Assembly (NCBI RefSeq): GCF_036231355.1
Contig: NZ_CP109496.1
Location: forward strand, 6,076,001 to 6,140,000
DNA length: 64,000 bases
Reading direction: 5' to 3'
Origin: Streptomyces sp. NBC_01431
Lineage (GTDB): Bacteria; Actinomycetota; Actinomycetes; Streptomycetales; Streptomycetaceae
The notes beneath the pieces were generated by a model that was not told where the DNA came from, searched no databases, and saw only the letters and a list, made by a program, of their open reading frames with translations. Positions 42,161 to 50,271 of this stretch are shown here, piece by piece (positions within the stretch are counted from its first letter, which is position 1; the number at the start of each line of letters is the position of its first letter). Made by a program: the position numbers and the translations under genes.

Positions 42161-42364
42161 GTATGCATCGGGCCTGGAGGCATCCGGCCGGTGTGTCACT
42201 CGCGTACTACCACCCGCGCCTCGTAGGCACCCGGCCGGCGCGTGTCAGGCGTGTACGTATAGGTCCCACAGGCACCAGCCCCGTAGGCGCCCGGTCGATG
42301 AGTGCCAGCGGCGTACGTACAGGTCCTACCCGCGCCGGCCCCGTAGGTATCCGGCCCGCCCGCC
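42161..42364. repeat. Imperfect tandem repeat with 60-bp period
   Basis: Units beginning GTAGGCACCCGG (42223), GTAGGCGCCCGG (42283) and GTAGGTATCCGG (42343) are spaced exactly 60 bp apart. Shorter decayed copies start at 42176 (GGAGGCATCCGG) and 42161 (GTATGCATCGGG). Inner matches include TACGTATAGGTCC and TACGTACAGGTCC at the same phase. The array fills the gap between hrpB and the methyltransferase and touches the methyltransferase stop. Because 60 is a multiple of three, one minus-strand frame reads as 20-residue repeats; coding is not supported. Confidence 0.7.
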
Positions 42365-43204
42365 TCAGTCCCGTACGCACACGAAGATCGCGGTTCCCGG
42401 GATCAGATTGCCCCGCAGCGGGGACCAGCCGCCCCACTCCTGGGTGTTCCAGGCCGGCCACTCCGGCTCGACGAGGTCCTCCAGGCGGAAGCCGCCCGCG
42501 ACCACGTCCCGGACCCGGTCGCCCAGCGTGCGGTGGTGCTCCACGTAGACCGCCTCGCCGCTCTCGTCCTGCTCGACGTACGGCGTGCGGTCGAAATAGG
42601 AGGCGGCGACGGACAGGCCCTCGGGCCCCGGCTCGTCGGGGAACGCCCAGCGGATGGGGTGGGTGACCGAGAAGACCCAGCGGCCGCCGGGACGCAGTAC
42701 CCGCCGCACCTCGCGGAAGACCTTCACCGGATCGGCCACGAAGGGGACCGCGCCGTACGCCGAGCACGCCAGGTCGAAACTGCCGTCCGCGAAGGGGAGC
42801 GCGCCCGCGTCCGCCTCGACCAGGGCGAATGTGCCTCCGTCGATGCGCAGGGCGTGCTGGAGCTGCCGGTGTGAGAGGTCCAGGGCCACCGGGCGGGCGC
42901 CCTGGGCGGCCAGCCAGCGGGAACACTGGGCGGCTCCGGCGCCGATCTCCAGGACGTCGAGTCCCTTCAGTGACCCGGCCGGGCCCAGCAGACGGGCATC
43001 CGACTCGTCCAGGCCCTCGGGCCCCCAGACGAAGCGGTCGTCGCCGAGGAACGCTCCGTGATCGGTCTGGTACTCGTCGGCGTTGCGGTCCCACCAGCCC
43101 CGGCTGGCCCGGCTGCTCTCCGTGTCCCCGGCGGCACGCCGAGTCGCCTCCGGCTCGGATTCGGGGCCGTTCTCGGACTCGTACGCTTGGATCTCTTGGC
43201 TCAT
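42365..43204 (-). CDS. Class I SAM-dependent methyltransferase
   Basis: A 279-residue enzyme. After a variable, charged N-terminus comes WWDRNADEYQTDHGAFLGDDRFVWGPEGLDE, then motif I LDVLEIGAGAAQCSRWLAAQGA (SAM binding), RPVALDLSHRQL, the acidic EADAGALPFADGSFDLACSAYGAVPFV and VLRPGGRWVFSVTHPIRW. These are standard Rossmann methyltransferase motifs. The substrate is unknown; many Streptomyces carry this gene beside rpsA. It is divergent from rpsA across the 360-bp rpsA control region. Its last codons overlap the start of the 60-bp repeat array. Confidence 0.9.
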   Translation of the reverse strand: MSQEIQAYESENGPESEPEATRRAAGDTESSRASRGWWDRNADEYQTDHGAFLGDDRFVWGPEGLDESDARLLGPAGSLKGLDVLEIGAGAAQCSRWLAAQGARPVALDLSHRQLQHALRIDGGTFALVEADAGALPFADGSFDLACSAYGAVPFVADPVKVFREVRRVLRPGGRWVFSVTHPIRWAFPDEPGPEGLSVAASYFDRTPYVEQDESGEAVYVEHHRTLGDRVRDVVAGGFRLEDLVEPEWPAWNTQEWGGWSPLRGNLIPGTAIFVCVRD

Positions 43205-43337
43205 CGTGTCCGTCGTTGTAGTTTGCGCGGAACGCGACCTCGTGTTCCGGAGAGGTCTGCGGGGCCCATCGTGGCCTCGGGGAACCTTAGTTGTGCCGGG
43301 AATGCGGGGATCCGCCCCGGGTGTGCGCCTTCGCGCA

Positions 43338-43366
43338 TTGACCCTGTCCGGCTGCCCCCGTATGCT
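43338..43366 (+). promoter_or_regulatory. Sigma-HrdB-type promoter of rpsA
   Basis: TTGACC (43338-43343), a 17-base spacer and TATGCT (43361-43366) form an excellent housekeeping promoter, the best hexamer pair noticed in the window. The transcript should start near 43373 and carry a leader of about 195 nt before the rpsA ATG. No protein-binding site was identified in that leader. Confidence 0.8.
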
Positions 43367-43566
43367 ACAAGTTGCGCTGCGAGCCTGCGCACCTCAGACC
43401 TAGCAGGCGCGCTTCCATCTGTTGTATGTCCCCTCGGTTCTCGAGGCGCCATCCGGACCGACCCGGATTGGTGCTTCCCAGGCTGTCCGGCTTCTGCAGA
43501 GGCGATACGGGCTCTCGGCGTGGCAGTACCTACGACTTTCTGTCCGTAACCGGAGCCCTTTCCCAC

Positions 43567-45066
43567 ATGACGAGCAGCACCGAGACCACCTCTACCACTC
43601 CGCAGGTAGCGGTCAACGACATCGGTAACGAGGAAGCCTTCCTCGCCGCGATCGACGAGACGATCAAGTACTTCAACGACGGCGACATCGTCGACGGCGT
43701 CATCGTGAAGGTCGACCGGGACGAGGTCCTGCTCGACATCGGTTACAAGACCGAAGGCGTGATCCCGAGCCGTGAGCTCTCGATCAAGCACGACGTCGAC
43801 CCGAACGAGGTCGTCAAGGTCGGCGACGAGATCGAGGCCCTGGTTCTCCAGAAGGAGGACAAGGAAGGCCGTCTGATCCTGTCCAAGAAGCGCGCTCAGT
43901 ACGAGCGTGCCTGGGGCACGATCGAGAAGATCAAGGAAGAAGACGGCATCGTCACCGGTACCGTCATCGAGGTCGTCAAGGGTGGTCTCATCCTCGACAT
44001 CGGCCTCCGTGGCTTCCTGCCGGCCTCTCTCGTCGAGATGCGTCGTGTCCGCGACCTCCAGCCCTACGTGGGCAAGGAGCTCGAGGCGAAGATCATCGAG
44101 CTGGACAAGAACCGCAACAACGTGGTCCTGTCCCGCCGTGCCTGGCTCGAGCAGACCCAGTCCGAGGTTCGCCAGACGTTCCTCACCACCCTGCAGAAGG
44201 GTCAGGTCCGCTCCGGCGTCGTTTCCTCGATCGTCAACTTCGGTGCCTTCGTGGACCTGGGTGGCGTCGACGGTCTCGTCCACGTCTCCGAGCTGTCCTG
44301 GAAGCACATCGACCACCCCTCCGAGGTTGTCGAGGTCGGCCAGGAAGTCACCGTCGAGGTCCTCGACGTCGACATGGACCGCGAGCGTGTCTCCCTGTCG
44401 CTGAAGGCGACGCAGGAGGACCCGTGGCAGCAGTTCGCCCGTACGCACCAGATCGGGCAGGTTGTCCCCGGTAAGGTCACCAAGCTCGTTCCGTTCGGTG
44501 CGTTCGTGCGCGTCGACGAGGGCATCGAGGGCCTGGTCCACATCTCCGAGCTGGCCGAGCGTCACGTGGAGATCCCGGAGCAGGTCGTCCAGGTCAACGA
44601 CGAGATCTTCGTCAAGGTCATCGACATCGACCTTGAGCGTCGCCGGATCTCGCTGTCCCTGAAGCAGGCCAACGAGTCCTTCGGTGCCGACCCGGCGTCG
44701 GTCGAGTTCGACCCGACCCTGTACGGCATGGCCGCGTCCTACGACGACCAGGGCAACTACATCTACCCCGAGGGCTTCGACCCCGAGACCAACGACTGGC
44801 TCGAGGGCTACGAGACCCAGCGCGAGGCGTGGGAGGGTCAGTACGCCGAGGCGCAGTCGCGCTTCGAGCAGCACCAGGCCCAGGTCATCAAGTCCCGCGA
44901 GGCCGACGAGGCCGCTGCTGCCGAGGGTGCTGCCGCCCCGGCCGGCGCCCCGGCGGGCGTCTCCGGCGGTTCGTACTCCTCGGAGTCGGACGACAACTCC
45001 GGCGCCCTGGCGTCGGACGAGGCGCTGGCTGCCCTGCGCGAGAAGCTGGCGGGCGGCCAGAGCTGA
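43567..45066 (+). CDS. rpsA: 30S ribosomal protein S1
   Basis: A 499-residue protein that helps mRNA bind the 30S subunit. Four S1 (OB-fold) repeats are visible at about residues 38-105, 123-190, 210-280 and 295-365, each with a pattern like GQVVPGKVTKLVPFGAFVRVDEGIEGLVHISEL. The actinobacterial acidic and Ala/Ser-rich tail follows, with EAAAAEGAAAPAGAPAGVSGG. Only four S1 domains, not six as in E. coli, is normal for the phylum. Codon use is more balanced (CGT, GGT, GTC) than in neighbours, as expected for a highly expressed gene. It has its own strong promoter and a perfect terminator. Confidence 0.97.
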   Translation: MTSSTETTSTTPQVAVNDIGNEEAFLAAIDETIKYFNDGDIVDGVIVKVDRDEVLLDIGYKTEGVIPSRELSIKHDVDPNEVVKVGDEIEALVLQKEDKEGRLILSKKRAQYERAWGTIEKIKEEDGIVTGTVIEVVKGGLILDIGLRGFLPASLVEMRRVRDLQPYVGKELEAKIIELDKNRNNVVLSRRAWLEQTQSEVRQTFLTTLQKGQVRSGVVSSIVNFGAFVDLGGVDGLVHVSELSWKHIDHPSEVVEVGQEVTVEVLDVDMDRERVSLSLKATQEDPWQQFARTHQIGQVVPGKVTKLVPFGAFVRVDEGIEGLVHISELAERHVEIPEQVVQVNDEIFVKVIDIDLERRRISLSLKQANESFGADPASVEFDPTLYGMAASYDDQGNYIYPEGFDPETNDWLEGYETQREAWEGQYAEAQSRFEQHQAQVIKSREADEAAAAEGAAAPAGAPAGVSGGSYSSESDDNSGALASDEALAALREKLAGGQS

Positions 45067-45095
45067 CGCTCTGACCCCAGCTGGTAGATAGCTGA

Positions 45096-45133
45096 AAGTA
45101 AGGCCCGCTCCCTATAGGGAGCGGGCCTTACTT
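45096..45133 (+). terminator. Perfect 17-bp terminator hairpin after rpsA
   Basis: AAGTAAGGCCCGCTCCC (45096-45112) and GGGAGCGGGCCTTACTT (45117-45133) pair completely around the loop TATA, ending 67 bp after the rpsA stop. This is a very strong intrinsic-type terminator, in keeping with a highly expressed gene. Confidence 0.9.
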
Positions 45134-45407
45134 CATTCCCCCGGAGAGGGTCGGGCCGCCATTGCGCAGTGATGGGGCTGCCCGGAACGGCGGGGTGCGT
45201 GCGCCTGACAGCGCGGCCAACTCCCATTCCCCGCGCCGCGATTGGCGCGTAGCGAATCCGGACAGCCCTTCGTTCAAGAGGCGGTGAGGCGTCGCCCGGC
45301 CCGCGGTTCTCCACGCGTGGCGAGGCTTTTCGGGAAAGCGGCGATCACGGGAATGCCCGCGCCCCGCCGGTCGTTCTTCCTGGTGAACACGAGGAGGAGT
45401 GGTAATC

Positions 45408-46346
45408 GTGCTGGATCCGCAGGATTTGTACGAATGGGAGCCGAAGGGCCTCGCCGTCGTCGACATGGCGCTCGCGCAGGAGTCGGCAGGCCTGGTCATG
45501 CTCTACCACTTCGACGGTTACATAGACGCAGGTGAGACCGGCGAGCAGATCGTCGAGAAGCTGCTGGACACGCTGCCCCACCAGGTGGTGGCCCGCTTCG
45601 ACCATGACCGCCTGGTCGACTACCGGGCCCGCCGTCCCCTGTTGACCTTCAAGCGGGACCGCTGGACGGACTTCGAGGTTCCGGCGCTGGAGGTCCGCTT
45701 GGTCCAGGACGCCACCGGCGCGCCCTTCCTGCTGATGTCCGGCCCCGAACCGGACGTCGAGTGGGAGCGCTTCGCGCTCGCCGTCCGCCAGATCGTCGAG
45801 CGACTCGGCGTGCGCCTCTCCGTCAACTTCCACGGCATCCCGATGGGCGTTCCGCACACCCGCCCCGTCGGCATCACGCCGCACGGCAACCGCACGGACC
45901 TGATGCCCGGCCACCGTTCGCCGTTCGACGAGGCACAGGTGCCCGGCAGCGCCGAGTCGCTGATCGAGTACCGCCTGATGGAGTCCGGGCACGACGTCCT
46001 GGGCGTCGCCGCGCACGTCCCGCACTACGTGGCGCGGTCGGCCTACCCGGATGCGGCACTGACCGCGCTCGAAGCGGTCACGGCGGCAACGGGCCTTGTC
46101 CTGCCGAGTGTTGCGCACGGCCTCCGTACGGAAGCGCAGCGCACGCAGACCGAGATCGAGCGTCAGATCGGCGAGGGCGACGAGGAGTTGGTCACCCTGG
46201 TCCAGGGGCTTGAGCACCAGTACGACGCGGTGGCGGGCGCCGAATCCCGCGGCAACCTGGTCGCCGAACCGGCGGACCTCCCGTCCGCGGAGGAGCTTGG
46301 CCGCGAGTTCGAACGTTTCCTCGCGGAGCGGGAGGGCGACGCGTAG
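45408..46346 (+). CDS. PAC2-family protein (proteasome-assembly-chaperone-like)
   Basis: A 312-residue protein starting VLDPQDLYEWEPKGLAVVDMAL from the GTG at 45408. That start is chosen because GGAGGAG stands nine bases in front; a GTG at 45399 is too close to it. LVMLYHFDGYIDAGETGEQIVEKLL, LSGPEPDVEWERF-type wording, IPMGVPHTRPVGITPHG and GVAAHVPHYVARSAYPDAALTALEAV are typical of actinobacterial PAC2 (DUF75) proteins. The family is related to proteasome-assembly chaperones, but a role with the actinobacterial proteasome is not proven. It sits between rpsA and coaE. Confidence 0.88.
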   Translation: MLDPQDLYEWEPKGLAVVDMALAQESAGLVMLYHFDGYIDAGETGEQIVEKLLDTLPHQVVARFDHDRLVDYRARRPLLTFKRDRWTDFEVPALEVRLVQDATGAPFLLMSGPEPDVEWERFALAVRQIVERLGVRLSVNFHGIPMGVPHTRPVGITPHGNRTDLMPGHRSPFDEAQVPGSAESLIEYRLMESGHDVLGVAAHVPHYVARSAYPDAALTALEAVTAATGLVLPSVAHGLRTEAQRTQTEIERQIGEGDEELVTLVQGLEHQYDAVAGAESRGNLVAEPADLPSAEELGREFERFLAEREGDA

Positions 46347-46435
46347 GGCGGCCCGCCCTCGTCCTGGCCCGACGGGAGGCCGCGTATCCGCCTCCGCGCG
46401 GGCGGTGTTCGCACACAGGCTCTAGGCTTCGGCTC

Positions 46436-47035
46436 ATGCTGAAGGTGGGCCTGACCGGCGGTATCGGCGCCGGCAAGAGCGAAGTTTCCCGGCTCTTCGT
46501 CTCGTACGGAGCCGTGCTGATCGACGCGGACAGGATCGCGAGGGAGGTCGTCGAGCCCGGAACTCCGGGCTTGGCGGCGGTGGTCGAGGCATTCGGCCCC
46601 GGCGTCCTGTCCGCGGACGGCACGCTGGACCGCCCCAAGCTGGGCGGCATCGTCTTCTCCGACCCCGACAAGCTCGCGACCCTGAACAAGATCGTGCACC
46701 CACTGGTGGGCGCGCGATCCGCGGCGCTGGAATCGGCCGCGGGCCCCGACTCGGTGGTCATCCACGATGTGCCCCTGCTGGCCGAGAACGGCCTGGCCCC
46801 GCTGTACGACCTGGTGGTGGTCGTGGACGCGGCCCCCGAAACCCAGCTCGACCGCCTCGTGCGCCTGCGCGGCATGACGGCGGACGAAGCCCGCGCCCGC
46901 ATGGCCGCCCAGGCCGACCGCGCCCAGCGGCTGGCCGTGGCCGACATCGTGATCGACAACGACGGCCCTCTGGAGGCGCTGGAACCACAGGTGCGGAAGG
47001 TGTGGGAGAGGCTGGCGGAGCGGGCGGGGCGGTAG
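46436..47035 (+). CDS. coaE: Dephospho-CoA kinase
   Basis: A 199-residue P-loop kinase that phosphorylates the ribose 3'-OH of dephospho-CoA, the last step of CoA synthesis. The start MLKVGLTGGIGAGKSEVSRLF holds Walker A. DADRIAREVVEPGTPG, HPLVGARSAALES, VIHDVPLLAENGLAPLYDLVVVVDA and RMAAQADRAQRLAVADIVIDNDG are all CoaE signatures. It has normal length with no C-terminal extension. No Shine-Dalgarno precedes the ATG. A -10-like TAGGCT (46423-46428) ends seven bases before it, suggesting leaderless translation. Confidence 0.95.
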   Translation: MLKVGLTGGIGAGKSEVSRLFVSYGAVLIDADRIAREVVEPGTPGLAAVVEAFGPGVLSADGTLDRPKLGGIVFSDPDKLATLNKIVHPLVGARSAALESAAGPDSVVIHDVPLLAENGLAPLYDLVVVVDAAPETQLDRLVRLRGMTADEARARMAAQADRAQRLAVADIVIDNDGPLEALEPQVRKVWERLAERAGR

Positions 47036-47042
47036 GGGCTTG

Positions 47043-47118
47043 TTACCGGCTGGCTTGCGCGGTGGGCTCGGACGGGGGCGAAAGCGGCTCGCTACCGGGG
47101 TGGCTTGTGCGGTGGGCT
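47043..47118. repeat. Direct repeat after coaE
   Basis: A roughly 26-bp element, TTACCGGCTGGCTTGCGCGG... (47043-47068), recurs with four differences at 47092-47118 (CTACCGGGGTGGCTTGTGCGG...). The two copies are 50 bp apart and lie in the 318-bp gap between coaE and the following small gene. The rest of that gap shows nothing recognisable. Confidence 0.55.
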
Positions 47119-47353
47119 GAGGGCGGTGTTCTGAGGCGGGCAGCGAAACGGCGCGGGGGTAGCAGTGCGGGTGCCGGGACGTTGAATCCGGCACATGGCC
47201 GACCCATAGGCGGACACGGTCGCACGCCTCATGGGGGCGCGGACCCGGCTGTCAGGTGAACCGGCGCGTACGAGGACCGTACGGATCCGCCTTCGCGCGG
47301 GGTTTCCGCGGCTTGGGCCGCCGCCCCGGCCGAGGCGGGATTACGATCCGACT

Positions 47354-47740
47354 GTGCTCTTCATACTGGCGGCTTTCACAGTGCTCGGGGGCCTCGTGGC
47401 GGTGCTCGCCGGAGCGTACGGGCTGCGGGAGACCCGGCGCGTGGAGGCGGCGGGTGCGCTCGCCTGGGCGCTGGTGAAACCGGCACCGCAGGGCGCGGTG
47501 CGCCCCCTTCTGCAATACGAGACGGCTGATGGCAGGGTCCTCGAACTCCCTTCGCCGGTCCCGCCCTGCCGCCGTTCGCCGCTTCCGCCGGGTAGCAGCG
47601 TCCGGGTGTCCTACGACCCGGCGGACCCGCGCACCGTCGTCCTCCTCGGCCGGGAACGCACCGGTGTGGACCGGGCGTTCATGGTGTCGGGAGCCGTGAT
47701 CGTGCTGCTGGGGCTGACGCTGGCGGCAGCCGCGCTCTGA
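47354..47740 (+). CDS. DUF3592-like small membrane protein
   Basis: About 128 residues from a GTG at 47354; the frame is open further upstream but reads as Arg/Pro-rich noise. An N-terminal helix (VLFILAAFTVLGGLVAVLAG) is followed by a small beta domain, GALAWALVKPAPQGAVRPLLQYETADGRVLELPSP and SVRVSYDPADPRTVVLLG, and a second helix near the C-terminus (AFMVSGAVIVLLGLTLAAAAL). This layout matches DUF3592. Function is unknown. It is followed after 94 bp by a TPR gene on the same strand. Confidence 0.75.
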   Translation: MLFILAAFTVLGGLVAVLAGAYGLRETRRVEAAGALAWALVKPAPQGAVRPLLQYETADGRVLELPSPVPPCRRSPLPPGSSVRVSYDPADPRTVVLLGRERTGVDRAFMVSGAVIVLLGLTLAAAAL

Positions 47741-47834
47741 GTACCTGCCTGCCGCTCGGGGCGCGATCACATTCGTATGCGTACGGAATACACCAGCTGG
47801 GCATGGCGTTGACAACCCGCAGCGAGGGAAGGAC

Positions 47835-48212
47835 ATGTACGTGGCGGAGAGCACTCCCGAGACGCACGTGATCGACTACCGCGCGGCCGAACAGCTCCTG
47901 GCCGCCCGGGACCCGCGTGGCGCCGTCAAACTCCTCGACTCGGTCATCGCGGCCCATCCCGAGAACACCGCGGCCCGCCTGTTGCGCGCCCGTGCCTTCT
48001 TCGCCTCGGCCCAACTCCGCTCCGCCGAGCTGGAGTTCCAGCTCGTCCTGGAACGCGAACCGGACAACGCCTTCGCCCACTTCGCGCTCGCCCGCACCTA
48101 CGAACGCGAGTCCCGCCCCGCCCAGGCCAAACGCCATTTCCGCCTGGCGGCAGCGCTTGATCCCAAGCCGGAGTATCTGGCGGCGGCCCGGTTCGAGGAG
48201 GAGGGGGACTAG
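47835..48212 (+). CDS. Tetratricopeptide-repeat protein
   Basis: A 125-residue soluble protein built of about three TPR units: YRAAEQLLAARDPRGAVKLLDSVIAAHPEN, LLRARAFFASAQLRSAELEFQLVLEREPDN and LARTYERESRPAQAKRHFRLAAALDP. TPRs mediate protein-protein contacts, and the partner is unknown. GGAAGGAC precedes the ATG. Its stop overlaps the convergent small membrane-protein gene by four bases. Confidence 0.88.
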   Translation: MYVAESTPETHVIDYRAAEQLLAARDPRGAVKLLDSVIAAHPENTAARLLRARAFFASAQLRSAELEFQLVLEREPDNAFAHFALARTYERESRPAQAKRHFRLAAALDPKPEYLAAARFEEEGD

Positions 48213-48520
48213 CGGCGGCGCCGGCCGGAAGCAGTGGGCTTCCTGCGCCGCAGGCGTCGGCGTTCGTGGTGGAAATAGGCGGCCGTGCCGACCAGGAAGA
48301 AGCCGCCCCGACTCTCGGTCCACCCGAGGTCGCGGACGAAGGCGATCACGATGAACGTGCACCAGAAGATGATCGCCATGGCCGTGAAGGTAAAGGCTGC
48401 CATTGACACGATCGAGTGATCCAGAGCAGACCAACGGGCTCGTCGACGCTCATTCTCCGGGGTGGTCAGGTAAGCGAGCACGCGGCCCGCAGGGTCGAGA
48501 TCTTTGTTTCGCCCGGGCAT
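48209..48520 (-). CDS. Small hypothetical membrane protein
   Basis: About 103 residues from the ATG at 48520 behind AGGGG; the frame continues upstream only without coding character. One clear membrane helix (MAAFTFTAMAIIFWCTFIVIAF) and a shorter hydrophobic segment (GGFFLVGTAAYF) are followed by a very basic tail, RRRLRRRKPTASGRRRR. No family is recognised. It sits between the TPR gene and the WXG100-like cassette, divergent from the latter. Confidence 0.6.
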   Translation of the reverse strand: MPGRNKDLDPAGRVLAYLTTPENERRRARWSALDHSIVSMAAFTFTAMAIIFWCTFIVIAFVRDLGWTESRGGFFLVGTAAYFHHERRRLRRRKPTASGRRRR

Positions 48521-48638
48521 CGTGCCCCTGATTCCCTCTCGGTGAGTGGTTCTCACTCTGTGTATCTGTCTGATGTCATGACGTTGTCAGCATGCCGCGG
48601 CATCGGCATCGAACCACCAACGGACGGAGCACCTTCTG

Positions 48639-48956
48639 ATGGACCGCCTACGCGTCAGGACGACCGATCTCGACGGGTTCGCCGGGCTGGTGCGGAGAGC
48701 GGCCGACGACGCGACGGAGGCGACGGGGTATGTGGCGAAGTTCGGGACCATCCCGCAGGGTGAGCTGGGCCTGTTCACCCGTCTCCTCGATCTCCATGGC
48801 GATCTGCACCAAGACGTCAAAACCACCATGGAGCGCCTGCGGACCATTCTGGATGGCTCATCCCGGGAACTGTGCAACTCGGCTCGCTACTACCGCGAGA
48901 CGGATCACGCCGTCGCGGCGTCGATGGACGCCCAGCACCCGGCGCCCCGCCGATGA
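48639..48956 (+). CDS. WXG100/ESAT-6-like small helical protein
   Basis: A 105-residue helical protein. VRTTDLDGFAGLVRRAADDATEATGYVAKF and LLDLHGDLHQDVKTTMERLRTILDGSSRELCNSARYYRETDHAVAASM look like the two helices of a type VII secretion partner, ending with the YxxxD/E-like spacing typical of such proteins. The ATG overlaps neither neighbour at its 5' end, but its stop overlaps the next start (ATGA). It likely forms a heterodimer with the following protein. No secretion ATPase is present nearby. Confidence 0.65.
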   Translation: MDRLRVRTTDLDGFAGLVRRAADDATEATGYVAKFGTIPQGELGLFTRLLDLHGDLHQDVKTTMERLRTILDGSSRELCNSARYYRETDHAVAASMDAQHPAPRR

Positions 48957-49711
48957 GCCCGCAGGCGGCGACGCGGTTCGCGGATGTGGCGGAGCCCGTG
49001 TCCCATCTCCAACCCCCGTCGAAACCCGATGAGTTCAAGACGCCGTTGGACGCGTTCAACGAAGTGAGTGACCTGGTCAGCCCCACCGCCGGGCTCTCCA
49101 AGATCTTCGACTGGGCCTTCGGCGAAGACGTGAACCCGGTGGAACTGGTCAAGAAGTACTTCGCGGGCGACTGGGAAGCGTACGTGAAATGCGGCCAGGT
49201 ATGGCGGAACCTGTCGGCCTTCTGCGAAGGCGTCTCCGAGAACATCAAGGCCGGCAACGAACTGCTCGACGGAACATGGGACGGCAACGCCGCGGACGCG
49301 GCCTTCGTCTACTTCGACACCTTGCGGCGCAACCTGCTTGACATCCAGGGCTCGTTGGCGGCAATGGGAGCGGAGTACGAGACCGCGGCCTACGGGGTGT
49401 GGTCCACGGCTGAGGTCCTCGGGCAGATCATCGCGCAGCTCTGCGATCAGGCGCTCCTCGCCCTGATCAAGCTGGCGGCCACCAGTGCGCTGGGGTGGAC
49501 GGTCATCGGGGCGGTGGCCGGCCTTGCCGCGATCGCTCTGGAGATCGAGCAGATCGCCGACCTCTGGTCGCAGGCCACCGCCAAGATCAACGCTCTCCAG
49601 ATGGCGATCGACGGCATCTACAGCCAGCTTGCGGCCCTCGGCGGAGAAGTCGCCGCCGGGCTCAACGGATTCCCGTTGCCACGCGCCAGTTACGACTTCC
49701 CCGACGCCTGA
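48953..49711 (+). CDS. WXG100/PPE-like helical protein with hydrophobic segment
   Basis: A 252-residue protein coupled to the previous gene by ATGA. The first 55 residues are a flexible leader. FAGDWEAYVKCGQVWRNLSAFCEGVSENIKAGNELLDGTWDGNAADAAFVYFDTLRRNLLDIQGSL holds the WxG turn (TWDGNAA) between two helices. A hydrophobic stretch, ALIKLAATSALGWTVIGAVAGLAAIALEI, then a coiled-coil (IADLWSQATAKINALQMAIDGIYSQLAAL) follow. Such proteins are predicted type VII secretion substrates or toxin-linked chaperones in actinomycetes. Function is inferred from family resemblance only. Confidence 0.7.
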   Translation: MSPQAATRFADVAEPVSHLQPPSKPDEFKTPLDAFNEVSDLVSPTAGLSKIFDWAFGEDVNPVELVKKYFAGDWEAYVKCGQVWRNLSAFCEGVSENIKAGNELLDGTWDGNAADAAFVYFDTLRRNLLDIQGSLAAMGAEYETAAYGVWSTAEVLGQIIAQLCDQALLALIKLAATSALGWTVIGAVAGLAAIALEIEQIADLWSQATAKINALQMAIDGIYSQLAALGGEVAAGLNGFPLPRASYDFPDA

Positions 49712-49735
49712 CCGAACCGTACGACGGAGGACCGG

Positions 49736-50050
49736 ATGTCCCACCCCGGGAACGAACGAGAACTCGCCCCCGAAGAGTTCGTCACCCCCTACCGGGGCCT
49801 CGCCCAGGCCCGGACCCTGCGTGACTCGCTGCGGACGCTGGCCGGAGGTGGAGCCGGGGCGGCGCTCCAGGAGATGGCGCGGGATGTGCTCGATGGGCGG
49901 ATCGGGCTGCGGGAGGCGGTGCGAGCGCCCGCGTACGCCGACGCGCTGGGCGAGCGGGTGGCGGAGGCCCGGCGGGCATGGGAACGGATCCCGGCAGAGG
50001 AGCGGGAACGGCAGCTGGAGGCGGCTCGCGTCGCTCGGCGGGAGAGGTAG
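49736..50050 (+). CDS. Small hypothetical protein at the end of the WXG100-like cassette
   Basis: A 104-residue charged helical protein (ELAPEEFVTPYRGLAQARTLRDSL ... RIGLREAVRAPAYADALGERVAEARRAWERIPAEERERQLEAARV). It follows the WXG-like gene by 24 bp with GGAGG upstream and is probably in the same operon. No cysteine, signal peptide or membrane helix is present. It could be a cytoplasmic chaperone or assembly helper for the secreted pair. This is inference. Confidence 0.65.
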   Translation: MSHPGNERELAPEEFVTPYRGLAQARTLRDSLRTLAGGGAGAALQEMARDVLDGRIGLREAVRAPAYADALGERVAEARRAWERIPAEERERQLEAARVARRER

Positions 50051-50072
50051 GGCTCACGGTCAGCACGCAGCG

Positions 50073-50210
50073 GGGCTGGGCACGCCCATGCGGAACCTCT
50101 GGCCGGCGGTGCTGGGCACGCCCCGTGCGGTGGCCTCCACGGCGCGGCGACGGCGCCCCGCGCGGAAGCCTCTGACCAGCGGTGCTGGGCACGTCCATGC
50201 GGAACCCTCA
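50073..50210. repeat. Three degenerate copies of a G/C-rich repeat
   Basis: GGGCTGGGCACGCCCATGCG (50073), GGTGCTGGGCACGCCCCGTG (50108) and GGTGCTGGGCACGTCCATGC (50181) share a common core, with GGAACCTCT or GGAACCCTC following copies one and three. They occupy the gap between the WXG100-like cassette and a convergent small gene. This may be a decayed intergenic element; nothing else is seen in these 220 bp. Confidence 0.6.
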
Positions 50211-50271
50211 GCGGTGCTGCTGGAAGCCCGGATGCCCTCCCCGCCGCCCCATCGGCGGCGGGGGCCTGGGG

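Noticed and set aside
42207..43094. Minus-strand frame with 20-residue repeats beside the methyltransferase
   Set aside because: Most of it is antisense-frame noise in the methyltransferase; the repeat is explained by the 60-bp DNA period, not by coding.
47231..47353. N-terminal extension of the DUF3592-like protein
   Set aside because: Arg/Pro-rich text without membrane or domain character; the GTG at 47354 directly precedes the first helix.
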